Assembly: GCA_964368445.1 (NCBI GenBank)
Contig: CAYJAY010000009.1
Coordinates: forward strand, 1 to 64,000
DNA: 64,000 bases
Direction: 5' to 3'
Source: CAYJAY01 sp964368445
Lineage (GTDB): Bacteria; Bacillota; Clostridia; Oscillospirales; Ruminococcaceae
Positions within the stretch are counted from its first letter, which is position 1. Each line of letters begins with the position of its first letter. Positions 24,849-35,040 of this stretch are shown one piece after another. The position numbers and the translations under genes were made by a program. Below the pieces are notes generated by a model. That model worked only from the letters and a program-made list of their open reading frames with translations, was not told the origin of the DNA and did no database searches.

Positions 24849-26351
24849 ATGAACATACTGGAGATGTCCAATATTTACAAAGCATTTTTTGGTGTCAGCG
24901 TTCTCAACGGTGTTGATTTTTCAGTTAAAAAAGGCGAAGTTCACGCCCTTCTTGGGGAAAACGGTGCCGGAAAATCAACGCTTATGAACATATTAGCGGC
25001 TGTTCATACAAGAGATAACGGCACGATTATGTTTGACGGACAAGAGATTCCGAACAATTCTACTATTCAATCGGTGGAAGGCAGAGGGGTTGCGTTTGTT
25101 CACCAAGAACTGAATTTGTTTAACGATTTAAAAGTGTATGAAAATATGTTTTTAACCAAAGAATTAACAAACAAGTTTGGTATGTTAGACAAAAAAACCA
25201 TGATTGAACAATGTGAAAAGATTTTTCAAGATCTTGGTGTCGATATAGACCCGAGAGAGACGGTTGATAATTTAGAAACAAGCAAAAAACAGCTTTTAGA
25301 GATAGCAAAAGCTCTTTTCAGTAAAGTTAAGCTGATTATACTTGATGAACCGACAACCTCACTTAACAATAGCGAGATTGAACTTCTGTTTAGCATTGTT
25401 AATGATTTGAAGAAAAAAGATGTTTCGTTTATATTTATATCTCATAAAATGACCGAGATATTCAGCCTGTCCGATCGCTACAGTGTGTTGCGCAACGGTG
25501 ACCTTGTGGGAGTGGGCGAGATTAAAGACATAACCCCTGAAGAGATAACCAAACTGATGGTTGGTGAATCGTTCACAGAGGGCGAGTCGTACATAAAAAG
25601 AGAACTTGGCGAAACTGTGCTTGAGGTTAAAAACCTCACGGCAAAAGGTTTTAGAAATATTAATTTGACGGTTAAACGCGGCGAGATTATAGGCCTTACG
25701 GGTCTTAAAGGAGCCGGTGTTAGCAGTTTTCTAAAATGTTTATTTGGAAACAATCGAGTTGTGACAGGAACGATAGAAATTAACGGCAAACAGGTTAAGC
25801 TTGACGAGATAAAACAAGCTATGGGCGCCGGAATAGCTATGGTTGCGGCAAACCGTAAAGAAAACAGCATTATTCCGGATTTTACATTATTAGAAAACAC
25901 ATATATAGCAGAACAGGTTCTTTCTGCAAAAAAACAACTTATCTCAAAAAAGAATGAGATAGAAAAGTATAATAATTATAAAACTATGCTTTCGATTAAA
26001 GCAAACAGCCACGAAGACTTGATAACAAGTCTTTCGGGCGGAAACCAACAAAAGGTTATCCTTGGCAGGTGGCTTAACACACAAGCGGATATTTTGCTTC
26101 TTGACAACCCGACGCAAGGCATTGATGTTGGCGCAAAAGCAGAGATATATAAACTCATTTTAAAGTTGTCCGAGCAAGGCAAAACGGTGCTTGTAAACAC
26201 TTTAGAGATTGCAGAGATTACTCAAATAGCGGATAGATGTGCTGTTTTTTATCAAGGTGAGATCAAGGTTATTCTTGACAGAAAAGACATTACCGAACAA
26301 CAAGTTATGCTGTATGCGACCAACGCAATAGCGATTAGTGGGGGTAGATAA
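24849..26351 (+). CDS. Sugar ABC transporter ATPase, RbsA-like
   Basis: 500 residues with two tandem ABC domains, the layout of ribose/galactose-type ATPases. The first domain has Walker A GENGAGKSTL and Walker B LIILDEPT; the second has a degenerate Walker A region (GLKGAGVSS), the signature SLSGGNQQK and Walker B LLLDNPT. This asymmetry is normal for the family. AGAGGAAAAG precedes the ATG. It energises uptake through the permease that follows. Confidence 0.92.
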   Translation: MNILEMSNIYKAFFGVSVLNGVDFSVKKGEVHALLGENGAGKSTLMNILAAVHTRDNGTIMFDGQEIPNNSTIQSVEGRGVAFVHQELNLFNDLKVYENMFLTKELTNKFGMLDKKTMIEQCEKIFQDLGVDIDPRETVDNLETSKKQLLEIAKALFSKVKLIILDEPTTSLNNSEIELLFSIVNDLKKKDVSFIFISHKMTEIFSLSDRYSVLRNGDLVGVGEIKDITPEEITKLMVGESFTEGESYIKRELGETVLEVKNLTAKGFRNINLTVKRGEIIGLTGLKGAGVSSFLKCLFGNNRVVTGTIEINGKQVKLDEIKQAMGAGIAMVAANRKENSIIPDFTLLENTYIAEQVLSAKKQLISKKNEIEKYNNYKTMLSIKANSHEDLITSLSGGNQQKVILGRWLNTQADILLLDNPTQGIDVGAKAEIYKLILKLSEQGKTVLVNTLEIAEITQIADRCAVFYQGEIKVILDRKDITEQQVMLYATNAIAISGGR

Positions 26352-26355
26352 TAAT

Positions 26356-27444
26356 ATGAATGCACAAAAAAACACAAACGTTGAAAAAAATTTAGACTTC
26401 AATAGTTTTAGCAAAAAAGCCGGAAGAATAGTTTCGGATTACAACTTTGTAATTATATGCTTGGCTATATTGGTGGCGTATCTAATAACCGCCGCCGGTG
26501 GAATAACATATGCAGGTGTTATGAACATCTTTAGACATTCTGCCGTGGTTGGCGTTATGGCGCTTGGCATGGGCATTGTTATCATAACAAAAGGTATCGA
26601 CCTTTCGGTTGGAAGTATGCTGTCGCTGGTTGGCATTGTTTCTGTTTTGGCGTTTAATGCAACGGGCAGTATAATTTTGACGTTGTTAACCTGCCTTTTA
26701 TGCGGAGCGGCTTGTGGGCTTGTTAACGGAGTTTTAATCGGAAAAGCAAAACTTCCGCCTTTTATCGTAACTTTGGCAACGATGCTTATATTCCGTTCGA
26801 TGGCGCAATATACCTGTCGTGTTGTTTCGGGCACAAACCAAATAAGCTTGGACCATGCCCAAGAAGCGAGAGCGACACTGTTTAATTTCGGCAACTCGTT
26901 TTTGTTTACGATACCGATGTCGGGCATTGTGTTTGTGCTTGTTACGATTATAATGGTTATAGTAACAACCAAAACAAAGTTCGGAAAGTTAATCTATGCT
27001 GTTGGTTCAAACGAAAAAGCGGCACTCCTTGCCGGTATTAATGTAGATTTGGTTACCGTTTCGATGTATCTCATCACGGGCGTGTTGGTGGGTATCTCGG
27101 CGTTTTTATGGATAGCGATGAACGCCGCGGTTGACCCCGCAACGCTTGGAAGCTCGAACGAGATGTATGCAATTGCTGCCGTTGTCATTGGCGGAATTTC
27201 GATGAGTGGCGGAAAAGGCAAAATTTTGGGCGTTTTGTTTGGCGCGATGTCTTATTCTATAATCGACAAAATTATAACCTCTCTCGGAATGGACACACTG
27301 ATTAACAACACGATAAAAGGAATAATCTTGTTGCTTGCTATCTCGGTTCAAATAACGATTCCGATGATTAAGAATAAAATTGAAACCAACAAGAGAAGAA
27401 AAGAAATTGCAGAACTTGCGATGTCCGGACTTAAAAACGCATAG
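26356..27444 (+). CDS. Sugar ABC transporter permease, RbsC-like
   Basis: 362 residues, polytopic, of the BPD_transp_2 family; GMGIVIITKGIDLSVGSML is the characteristic stretch near residue 70. ATG 26356 lies five bases after the ATPase stop, with a GGGGG-containing ribosome site. A GTG at 26338 overlapping the ATPase gene is less likely. It forms the channel of the importer. Confidence 0.9.
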   Translation: MNAQKNTNVEKNLDFNSFSKKAGRIVSDYNFVIICLAILVAYLITAAGGITYAGVMNIFRHSAVVGVMALGMGIVIITKGIDLSVGSMLSLVGIVSVLAFNATGSIILTLLTCLLCGAACGLVNGVLIGKAKLPPFIVTLATMLIFRSMAQYTCRVVSGTNQISLDHAQEARATLFNFGNSFLFTIPMSGIVFVLVTIIMVIVTTKTKFGKLIYAVGSNEKAALLAGINVDLVTVSMYLITGVLVGISAFLWIAMNAAVDPATLGSSNEMYAIAAVVIGGISMSGGKGKILGVLFGAMSYSIIDKIITSLGMDTLINNTIKGIILLLAISVQITIPMIKNKIETNKRRKEIAELAMSGLKNA

Positions 27445-27496
27445 ATATAAACATCAATCTGTGACAACTATAAAGGTTAAAAATTCAATGTTTTTT

Positions 27497-27531
27497 AAGC
27501 AATCGCCAACTTTATGTTGGTGGTTGCTTTT
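27497..27531 (+). terminator. Terminator of the first sugar operon
   Basis: AAGCAATCGCCAAC pairs with GTTGGTGGTTGCTT (two G-U pairs), 5-base loop, TTTTT tail. The remaining gap to 27756 holds no gene; TATAAT near 27713 may belong to the gdhA promoter. Confidence 0.8.
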
Positions 27532-27756
27532 TGCGTGCTACGGAATAAATTGGGTGGGCTATACATTTCTCTTTACTGATTTAAAGCTTTACTCTGTTAA
27601 AAAGTGCATAAAACAAACATGGTTGATTTTAAAAAAAATAGTAGGATATACAATTTTTTTGAAATCAGTGAATTTATGGTGTTTTTCATTTGTTTTTATT
27701 TAATAAATACACTATAATAACATACAAAACTATAAAAATACTGTGAGGTTTAAAAG

Positions 27757-29109
27757 ATGGAGATATTAAACAGCTATCTTGACGGAGTTTACAAAACCGT
27801 TAAGGTTAGAAATGCGAACGAAAAGGAGTTTCTTCAAGCAACACACGAGGTTTTAAGTTCGCTTATTCCTGTTGTCGAAAGAGACTATAAATTTGAGAAG
27901 TTTGGTGTTATTGAAAGGATTGTCGAGCCCGAAAGGTTTTTGCAGTTCAAAGTGCCATGGGTTGATGACAACGGGAAGGTTCAAGTTAACCGCGGTTTCC
28001 GTGTACAGTTTAATTCGGCGATAGGTCCTTACAAAGGCGGTCTGCGTTTTCACCCGACAGTTTCCGGTTCGGTTATTAAATTTTTAGGATTTGAACAGGT
28101 TTTCAAAAACAGTTTGACATCGCTTCCAATGGGTGGCGGTAAAGGCGGAAGCGACTTTGACCCAAAAGGCAAAAGCGACATGGAAGTCATGAGATTTTGC
28201 CAAAGCTTTATGACCGAGCTTTGGAAATATATCGGCTCAAACACCGACATTCCGGCAGGGGACATCGGCGTTGGGGCGAGGGAAATCGGATATATGTTCG
28301 GCCAATATAAACGTCTTCAAGGAACGTTCACAGGTGTTTTGACAGGCAAAGGTTTGACATATGGCGGAAGCCTTGCAAGAACAGAAGCTACCGGATTTGG
28401 GCTTTGTTATTATGTCGAAGAGATGCTAACTTGCATGAAGAGTGAAAGCTTTAAAGGCAAAACTGTGGTAATATCGGGATCGGGTAACGTTGCTATCTAT
28501 GCTGCGCAAAAAGCCACCGAACTTGGCGGAAAAGTTATCGCGATGTCCGATTCAAGCGGTTACATCATCGATAAAAACGGAATTGATCTTGAAGTTGTTA
28601 AAAAGCTAAAAGAGGTTAAACGCGAGAGAATAAGCGAATATATCAACTACGTTAAAAAGGCAACCTATCAAGAAGGTTGCGCCGGAATTTGGAGCGTGCC
28701 TTGTGAAGTTGCGCTTCCTTGCGCAACACAAAACGAACTTGACGAAGCGTCGGCGGAAATTCTTATTAAAAACGGCGTTATAGCGGTTGCCGAGGGCGCA
28801 AACATGCCGTGTACAACGGAGGCTGTTGAACTGTTCCACAAGAACGGGGTATTGTTCGGACCGGCAAAAGCGGCAAACGCCGGCGGTGTTGCGGTTTCGG
28901 GGCTTGAGATGAGCCAAAACTCGATGCGTTATTCGTGGACATTTGAAAAGGTTGACATTAAACTTAAATCAATCATGACAAACATTTTCTATAATTCTTA
29001 CAACGCTTCGAGGGATTACGGCGTAGAGGGCAACTTGGTGGATGGCGCAAACATAGCCGGTTTCTTAAAGGTTGCTGAAGCTATGATAGCACAGGGGATT
29101 TGTTTGTAG
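27757..29109 (+). CDS. gdhA: NADP-specific glutamate dehydrogenase
   Basis: 450 residues, the usual length of hexameric bacterial glutamate dehydrogenase. The glutamate site KGGLRFHPTV and PMGGGKGGSDFDPKGKSD are present, and the Rossmann motif SGSGNVAIYAAQ follows near residue 240. It makes glutamate from 2-oxoglutarate and ammonia. With the type III glutamine synthetase 3 kb downstream it covers ammonium assimilation. Confidence 0.95.
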   Translation: MEILNSYLDGVYKTVKVRNANEKEFLQATHEVLSSLIPVVERDYKFEKFGVIERIVEPERFLQFKVPWVDDNGKVQVNRGFRVQFNSAIGPYKGGLRFHPTVSGSVIKFLGFEQVFKNSLTSLPMGGGKGGSDFDPKGKSDMEVMRFCQSFMTELWKYIGSNTDIPAGDIGVGAREIGYMFGQYKRLQGTFTGVLTGKGLTYGGSLARTEATGFGLCYYVEEMLTCMKSESFKGKTVVISGSGNVAIYAAQKATELGGKVIAMSDSSGYIIDKNGIDLEVVKKLKEVKRERISEYINYVKKATYQEGCAGIWSVPCEVALPCATQNELDEASAEILIKNGVIAVAEGANMPCTTEAVELFHKNGVLFGPAKAANAGGVAVSGLEMSQNSMRYSWTFEKVDIKLKSIMTNIFYNSYNASRDYGVEGNLVDGANIAGFLKVAEAMIAQGICL

Positions 29110-29128
29110 GAAAAATAAAATATCAATT

Positions 29129-29160
29129 AAAAAGACAATCGTTTTTCGGTTGTCTTTTTT
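29129..29160 (+). terminator. Terminator of gdhA
   Basis: AAAAAGACAA pairs with TTGTCTTTTTT around a T-rich loop, 20 bp after the stop codon. Confidence 0.8.
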
Positions 29161-29282
29161 GCGAAAAAACACCTAAATAGTTATATAAAAAGCTACCACT
29201 TTTTTGTTATCTATGTTAAAATAAATTACATATAAGTTTGTTTTCGTAGTTGAATCAAATTAATAATTATAGGAGCTTTATA

Positions 29283-30671
29283 ATGAACAGAACAGCTATT
29301 TTTGAACTATATAAAAACACAGGTCTAAAGGACGGCGACACGGTAACGGTTGGCGGTTGGGTTAAAACGGCAAGAGAACAAAAAACTTTAGGATTTCTTG
29401 AACTTAACGACGGAAGCTCGTTTAAAAATATCCAGATAGTTTTGGAACAAACTAAGGTCGAAAACTTTAAAGAAGCGGCTAATGCTTCGGTTGGAAGCTC
29501 TGTTTTGGTAACGGGACAGGTAGTTTTAACCCCAAACGCAAAACAGCCGTTTGAGATAAACGCTCAAATCGCCAAGATTATGGGGGGCTGCGACAGCGAT
29601 TATCCACTACAAAAGAAAAAACATTCGCTTGAATTTTTGCGCACAATTCCTCATTTAAGGTGTCGATCAAACACGTTTAACGCCGTGTTTAGAATTAGAA
29701 GCGAAACAGCTTTTGCAATACACAGCTTTTTCAATCAAAACGGTTTTTTATATGTCCATACCCCTATAATAACGGGAAGCGATTGTGAGGGAGCTGGCGC
29801 GATGTTTAAAGTGTCGACGCTTGATGCAAAAAATCCTCCGCTTGATGACCAAAAAAATATCGATTATTCTAAAGATTTTTTTGGCAGAGAAACAAGCCTA
29901 ACCGTTTCGGGGCAACTTGAAGCCGAGGGAATGGCGATAGGTCTTTCTAACGTATACACGTTTGGACCAACGTTTCGGGCGGAAAACTCCAACACCCCTC
30001 GCCACGCCGCAGAGTTTTGGATGGTGGAACCCGAGATGGCGTTTGCCGACATAAACGACAACATGGATGTCGGCGAAAGCATGATTAAATATGTTATATC
30101 ACATCTTTTGGAAAAATGCCCCGACGAGCTCAACTTTTTCAATAGTTTTTACGATAAAGGGTTAATCGAACGTTTGACAAAATTAAAAGACAGCGAGTTT
30201 GGAAGAATAAGTTACACCGAAGCTATCGAACAGCTTATGAAACATAACGACGAATTTGAATATAAAGTAAGTTGGGGAGTGGACCTTCAAACGGAACATG
30301 AAAGGTATTTAACAGAAAAGATATACGGAAAACCGCTTTTTGTTATTAACTACCCGAAAGAGATAAAATCTTTTTATATGCGCTTAAACGAGGACGGAAA
30401 AACCGTTGCGGCTATGGATATGCTTGTACCCAGCGTTGGAGAGCTTATAGGCGGAAGCCAGCGTGAAGAAAGATACCAGAACCTTGTTGCAAGGATTGAA
30501 GAGATGGGGCTTGAAAAACGGGATTATGAATGGTATCTTGATTTAAGAAGATACGGCTCGGTTTATCATAGCGGTTTTGGCTTGGGGTTTGAGAGGCTTC
30601 TTATGTATGTAACAGGGATATCGAATATAAGAGATGTTACGCTATACCCAAGGACGGCAGGCGGGTTTTAG
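29283..30671 (+). CDS. asnS: Asparaginyl-tRNA synthetase
   Basis: 462-residue class IIb synthetase. An N-terminal OB-fold anticodon-binding domain (about residues 15-105) is followed by the catalytic domain with motif 2 around FRAENSNTPRHAAEFWMVEPE and motif 3 GFGLGFERLLMYVTG. TAGGAG precedes ATG 29283; the in-frame ATG at 29250 has no site. A weak GCGAAT/ATTCGC hairpin follows the gene at 30692-30707. Having AsnRS suggests that this organism charges Asn-tRNA directly. Confidence 0.95.
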   Translation: MNRTAIFELYKNTGLKDGDTVTVGGWVKTAREQKTLGFLELNDGSSFKNIQIVLEQTKVENFKEAANASVGSSVLVTGQVVLTPNAKQPFEINAQIAKIMGGCDSDYPLQKKKHSLEFLRTIPHLRCRSNTFNAVFRIRSETAFAIHSFFNQNGFLYVHTPIITGSDCEGAGAMFKVSTLDAKNPPLDDQKNIDYSKDFFGRETSLTVSGQLEAEGMAIGLSNVYTFGPTFRAENSNTPRHAAEFWMVEPEMAFADINDNMDVGESMIKYVISHLLEKCPDELNFFNSFYDKGLIERLTKLKDSEFGRISYTEAIEQLMKHNDEFEYKVSWGVDLQTEHERYLTEKIYGKPLFVINYPKEIKSFYMRLNEDGKTVAAMDMLVPSVGELIGGSQREERYQNLVARIEEMGLEKRDYEWYLDLRRYGSVYHSGFGLGFERLLMYVTGISNIRDVTLYPRTAGGF

Positions 30672-30717
30672 GGGTTGGAATCCAATTAAATGCGAATTAA
30701 GATTCGCGCCATTTTCC

Positions 30718-30746
30718 TTGACAAAAATCCAAAATACCTGTACTAT
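30718..30746 (+). promoter_or_regulatory. Promoter of glutamine synthetase III
   Basis: TTGACA, a 17-base spacer and TACTAT, 54 bp upstream of the glnN start codon. Confidence 0.75.
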
Positions 30747-30800
30747 TCAATCTATATGTAATATAGTATTTATAAGAAATAATTTTTTTAGGGGTGTTAT

Positions 30801-32885
30801 ATGAATCTTCCCGAAATATTCGGAAACATGGTTTTTAACGACAAGGCGATGAAACAATGGTTGCCAAACGAAACCTACAAATCGCTTAAAGAAACTATTG
30901 CAAGCGGAAAAGAACTTGATATAGCCATTGCAAAGGTTGTCGCCAACGCCATGAAAGAGTGGGCAATCGAAAAGGGAGCAACACATTATACACATTGGTT
31001 TCAGCCGATGAACGGTGTAACCGCCGAAAAACACGACAGTTTTATTCGTCAAGGAGAAGAAGACGGAATTATAATGGACTTTTCCGGTAAAGAGCTTATT
31101 AAAGGCGAACCGGATGCATCGAGTTTTCCGTCGGGAGGTCTTCGAGTAACGTTTGAAGCAAGGGGATACACCGCGTGGGATCCCACATCATATGCATTTA
31201 TAAAGGACAACACGCTTTGTATACCGACGGCGTTTTGTTCCTATTCGGGTTATGCGCTAGACATGAAAACTCCGCTTTTGCGTTCTATCGAAGCGTTTGA
31301 AAAACAAGCAGGACGTGTTTTGAAGTTTTTCGGCGACGGAACAGACCGGGCAACCTCGACGGTTGGTGCGGAACAAGAATATTTCTTAATAGATAAAAGG
31401 GTGTTTTTAAAACGACCCGATTTAATCCATTGTGGTAGAACTCTTTTTGGAGCAAAACCCCCAAAAGGTCAGGAACTCGACGACCATTATTTTGGAGCAA
31501 TTAAACCGCGAGTGTTAGATTTTATGAAACAACTCGACGAAGAACTTTGGAAACTTGGGGTTCTTGCTAAAACGGAACACAACGAAGCCGCCCCCGCCCA
31601 GCACGAACTAGCACCAATCTTCACAACATGCAACACTGCGTCGGATCATAACTATCTCACGATGGAGATGATGAAGATGATAGCCGAGCGAAACGGCCTT
31701 GCGTGCTTATTACATGAAAAACCGTTTGCCGGAGTAAACGGAAGCGGAAAACATAACAACTGGTCGATAACGACAGACAAAGGCGAAAACATCCTAGCGC
31801 CCGGCAAAACCCCATCTCAAAATACAAGGTTTATGTTGTTTTTAGTTGCCGTTATAAAAGCGGTTGACGACTATCAAGACCTTTTGCGTTTTTCGATAGC
31901 AAGTGCCGGAAACGACCATCGTCTCGGCGCGGCAGAAGCGCCTCCTGCAATTGTATCGATGTTTTTAGGGGACGAACTAACCTCCATTATAGAACATGTT
32001 GCGAACGACGAACAGCACGAAGATTGGACAAAATCCAAACTTTTAACCGGCGCAAAAGTGCTTCCGGATCTTTCAAAGGACACGACCGACCGAAACAGAA
32101 CGTCGCCGTTTGCTTTCACAGGAAACAAATTCGAATTCAGGATGCTAGGATCTGCGACGTCGGTTGCGGGCTCTAACATAATTATAAACACAATTGTAGC
32201 CGAGTCGCTCAGGCAGTTTGCGGACTATCTCGAAAAAGTAGAGGATGTTGAAACCGCGATAAACGAGATTATTTCGACCGCAATTAAGATGCACAAAAGA
32301 ATAATATTTAATGGCAACAACTACAGTAACGAATGGGTTGACGAAGCAAAGAAAAGAGGGCTTTGTAACCTTAAAACGACGGTAGATGCGGCGCTTAGTT
32401 TCCCGACAAAAAGGAATATTGACCTTTTTAGAATACATGGCGTATATTCCGAGATGGAGGTTCGCTCTCAATTTGAGATTAAACTCGAGAGCTATTCCAA
32501 AACAATAATGATAGAAGCGCTAACCATGATCGATATGGTTAAAAAAGGAGTTATACCAAGCGTTCTCGAATATCAAACATCGCTGGCAACATCTGCGAAT
32601 CTTAAGCATTCAGTTAACGGAAACTTATCTACCGTTATGGAAGACGGTTTGCTTTCAAAGATTTCGGACAAAAGCGAAGAAATTTGGGTTAAACTTGAAA
32701 AGCTTGAACAAGCGGTTTTAAAGGACAGAAAATTTATAAACGCTCTTCAAGAAGCTGAATATCACAAAGATGTTATTTTAACCGGAATGGATTCGTTAAG
32801 GGAAACTATCGATATTGTAGAATCAGAGATAGGAAAAAGATTTTGGGAATACCCAACATATTCCGAAATGTTATACAGTGTATAA
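30801..32885 (+). CDS. glnN: Type III glutamine synthetase
   Basis: 694 residues, the length of GSIII dodecamers, and clearly not GSI. Family motifs include THWFQPMNGVTAEKHDSF near residue 70, FPSGGLR, VGAEQEYFLID (metal Glu), NEAAPAQHELAP, and GKHNNWSITTDKGENIL. It makes glutamine from glutamate, ammonia and ATP. It sits between gdhA/asnS and glmS, which uses glutamine as its nitrogen donor. AGGGGTG precedes the ATG. Confidence 0.95.
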   Translation: MNLPEIFGNMVFNDKAMKQWLPNETYKSLKETIASGKELDIAIAKVVANAMKEWAIEKGATHYTHWFQPMNGVTAEKHDSFIRQGEEDGIIMDFSGKELIKGEPDASSFPSGGLRVTFEARGYTAWDPTSYAFIKDNTLCIPTAFCSYSGYALDMKTPLLRSIEAFEKQAGRVLKFFGDGTDRATSTVGAEQEYFLIDKRVFLKRPDLIHCGRTLFGAKPPKGQELDDHYFGAIKPRVLDFMKQLDEELWKLGVLAKTEHNEAAPAQHELAPIFTTCNTASDHNYLTMEMMKMIAERNGLACLLHEKPFAGVNGSGKHNNWSITTDKGENILAPGKTPSQNTRFMLFLVAVIKAVDDYQDLLRFSIASAGNDHRLGAAEAPPAIVSMFLGDELTSIIEHVANDEQHEDWTKSKLLTGAKVLPDLSKDTTDRNRTSPFAFTGNKFEFRMLGSATSVAGSNIIINTIVAESLRQFADYLEKVEDVETAINEIISTAIKMHKRIIFNGNNYSNEWVDEAKKRGLCNLKTTVDAALSFPTKRNIDLFRIHGVYSEMEVRSQFEIKLESYSKTIMIEALTMIDMVKKGVIPSVLEYQTSLATSANLKHSVNGNLSTVMEDGLLSKISDKSEEIWVKLEKLEQAVLKDRKFINALQEAEYHKDVILTGMDSLRETIDIVESEIGKRFWEYPTYSEMLYSV

Positions 32886-32947
32886 AACCAAACTCACCAA
32901 AACTTTACTTGCATGTTTAAATTATCATAAATAAGGAGGAAAATAAT

Positions 32948-34780
32948 ATGTGTGGAATAGTCGGATATATTGGAGAACAACAAGCTGTGCCCGTTTTGTT
33001 TGAGGGGCTTAACAAACTTGAGTATAGGGGTTATGACAGTTCGGGAATTGCAATTTTAAATAAAGATAATAAAATCACAGTGAAAAAGCGCAAAGGTCGC
33101 CTTAATATCCTTGAAAAGGAACTTTCGGGCAAACATCCCGAGGGAGTTGTCGGAATTGGGCACACACGTTGGGCAACCCACGGCGCGCCGGCCGATGTTA
33201 ACGCCCATCCCCATGCAAATTCAAGGGGCGACATCGTTGTTGCACACAACGGCATTATTGAAAATTATATTAAAATTAAGGAATGGCTAAGTTCAAAAGG
33301 TTATTCTTTCAAATCACAAACCGACACAGAGCTTATCGCTCACCTAATTGATTATTATTACAAAGGCGAAACAACACTTCTAGACGCGGTTCAAAGCACA
33401 ATTAGACACCTAGTGGGTTCATATGCGCTACTTATAATGTCAGCCAACAACCCCGAACAACTTATTGTGGTTAAAAAAGATAGTCCGCTTATTATCGGCA
33501 TAGGCCAAGGCGAAAACTTCATAGCGTCTGACGCTGCGGCGCTGCTTAAATATACCAGAGACGTATACTATCTTGAAGATGGCGAGATAGCTATTGTCAC
33601 AAAAGATTCTATCGACATAATGGACAGCTATGGAATTCCGGTTTTTCGTGATATTTTTCATATAACGTGGGACATTGAAGCGGCCGAAAAGGGCGGATAC
33701 CCCCACTATATGCTCAAAGAAATTAATGAACAACCAAAGGCGTTGAGGGACACTTTAAACGCAAGGCTTACAGAAAAAGGATTTGATTTTTCCGACCTTA
33801 AATTGTCGGAAGACTACATTAAGAGTTTTTCAAGAATAGTTATAATTGCATGTGGCACGGCTTATAACGCCGGTATTGTTGCAAAATATATGTATGAAAA
33901 GATGCTTTCGGTTCCGGTTGAAATCGATGTTGCGTCGGAATATCGTTACCGTGAACCTGTTATTAGCAATAATGACCTTGCGATTGTCGTAAGCCAATCG
34001 GGAGAAACACTGGACACAATTGCCGCTATGAGAATGGCAAAAGCAAAGGGTGCAACGATAGTTGCAATAACAAACGTTATAGGAAGCGTTATAAGTAGAG
34101 AAGCCGATGCGGTTATGTATACCGTTGCGGGTCCCGAAATAGCGGTAGCTTCGACCAAAGCATATACAACCCAGCTTATGTGTCTTTCGATGTTTGGTGT
34201 GTGGCTCGGAGAGATGCGGTCGTCGCTTTCAAAAGAAAAAGTACAAAGCTATATTAAAGATCTTAAAAAGATACCTGATATTGCATCCGAAACGTTCCAA
34301 TCGGAAGAAAAACTCATGAGAACAGCAAGCCTTTTCAGCTCTCGTGAGGATGTCTACTTCCTAGGTCGAAACATCGACAGCGCAATTGCAATGGAAAGCA
34401 GCCTTAAACTTAAAGAGATATCATATATCCATTCTGAATCTTTCCCGGCAGGCGAGCTTAAACACGGGCCAATTGCATTGATTGAAGAGGGAACGCTTGT
34501 CGTTGTAATCGGAACCCAAAGTAAGCTGTACGAAAAAACCGCGTCTAACATAAAAGAAGTAAAAGCTAGGGGCGCATATGTGCTTGGCGTTTGTTCCGAA
34601 GGGGAAACCCTTATCTCGGACATATGCGACGAGACAATCTTTATCCCAAAAGTAAATGACGATCTTATGGCGATACCTGCAGTTATTCCTATGCAGTTGT
34701 TCTCGTACTATTGTGCTGTTGAACGAGGCCTTGACGTGGATAAACCTCGAAATCTTGCGAAGAGCGTGACGGTTGAATAG
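32948..34780 (+). CDS. glmS: Glutamine--fructose-6-phosphate aminotransferase
   Basis: 610 residues. After Met1 the nucleophile Cys2 begins the glutaminase domain (MCGIVGYIGE, EYRGYDSSG, GHTRWATHG). Two SIS sugar-isomerase domains follow (ACGTAYNAG, SQSGETLDT, ESFPAGELKHGP), ending in the family's SVTVE. It makes glucosamine-6-phosphate for cell-wall precursors. AAGGAGG precedes the ATG. The 62-base gap upstream is too short for a glmS ribozyme, so that control is absent. Confidence 0.96.
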   Translation: MCGIVGYIGEQQAVPVLFEGLNKLEYRGYDSSGIAILNKDNKITVKKRKGRLNILEKELSGKHPEGVVGIGHTRWATHGAPADVNAHPHANSRGDIVVAHNGIIENYIKIKEWLSSKGYSFKSQTDTELIAHLIDYYYKGETTLLDAVQSTIRHLVGSYALLIMSANNPEQLIVVKKDSPLIIGIGQGENFIASDAAALLKYTRDVYYLEDGEIAIVTKDSIDIMDSYGIPVFRDIFHITWDIEAAEKGGYPHYMLKEINEQPKALRDTLNARLTEKGFDFSDLKLSEDYIKSFSRIVIIACGTAYNAGIVAKYMYEKMLSVPVEIDVASEYRYREPVISNNDLAIVVSQSGETLDTIAAMRMAKAKGATIVAITNVIGSVISREADAVMYTVAGPEIAVASTKAYTTQLMCLSMFGVWLGEMRSSLSKEKVQSYIKDLKKIPDIASETFQSEEKLMRTASLFSSREDVYFLGRNIDSAIAMESSLKLKEISYIHSESFPAGELKHGPIALIEEGTLVVVIGTQSKLYEKTASNIKEVKARGAYVLGVCSEGETLISDICDETIFIPKVNDDLMAIPAVIPMQLFSYYCAVERGLDVDKPRNLAKSVTVE

Positions 34781-34792
34781 TTTTTTTTAATG

Positions 34793-34855
34793 AGGAATTA
34801 GGAATTAGGAATGTTGGTGTCGCCGTAGGCGACGAATAAAATGGGGCTACGCCCC
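34793..34855 (+). repeat. AGGAAT-type repeat with two short hairpins (copy 1)
   Basis: Three AGGAATT/G units (34793-34813) are followed by GTCGCC-GTA-GGCGAC (34819-34833) and GGGGC-TAC-GCCCC (34843-34855). Related units occur at 45514 and 51545, all on the plus strand in intergenic gaps. Confidence 0.6.
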
Positions 34856-34857
34856 AA

Positions 34858-34977
34858 ACCCCGAACCTCTACAATCAGCTATCCGTAGGGGAGAGACTGC
34901 ACGAAGATGAACTGAATGCAGCGTGGACAGCGTGGAACGAACATGGAGAAATAATTTCCCTCATACACACTTCCTAA
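34858..34977 (+). pseudogene. Possible gene remnant upstream of ileS
   Basis: An open stretch of about 40 codons without a start codon ends at TAA 34975-34977. Its translation, including LYNQLSVGERLHEDELN and AAWTAWNEHGEIISL, looks protein-like rather than random. No family recognised. No T-box leader for ileS was found in this gap. Confidence 0.3.
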
Positions 34978-35040
34978 ATCACAATATTTAAAGTATAATA
35001 TAAAAAGATAATAACGTTTTAAAAAGGAGCATGAAAAAAA

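Noticed and set aside
27532..27703. Coding frame after the first sugar operon terminator
   Set aside because: It passes through the permease end and the terminator in another frame and has no ribosome site.
32886..32947. glmS ribozyme
   Set aside because: The gap is only 62 bases and lacks the conserved ribozyme core.
34781..35040. T-box leader of ileS
   Set aside because: GTGGAACGAAC is only loosely like the T-box core, and no antiterminator/terminator pair is present.
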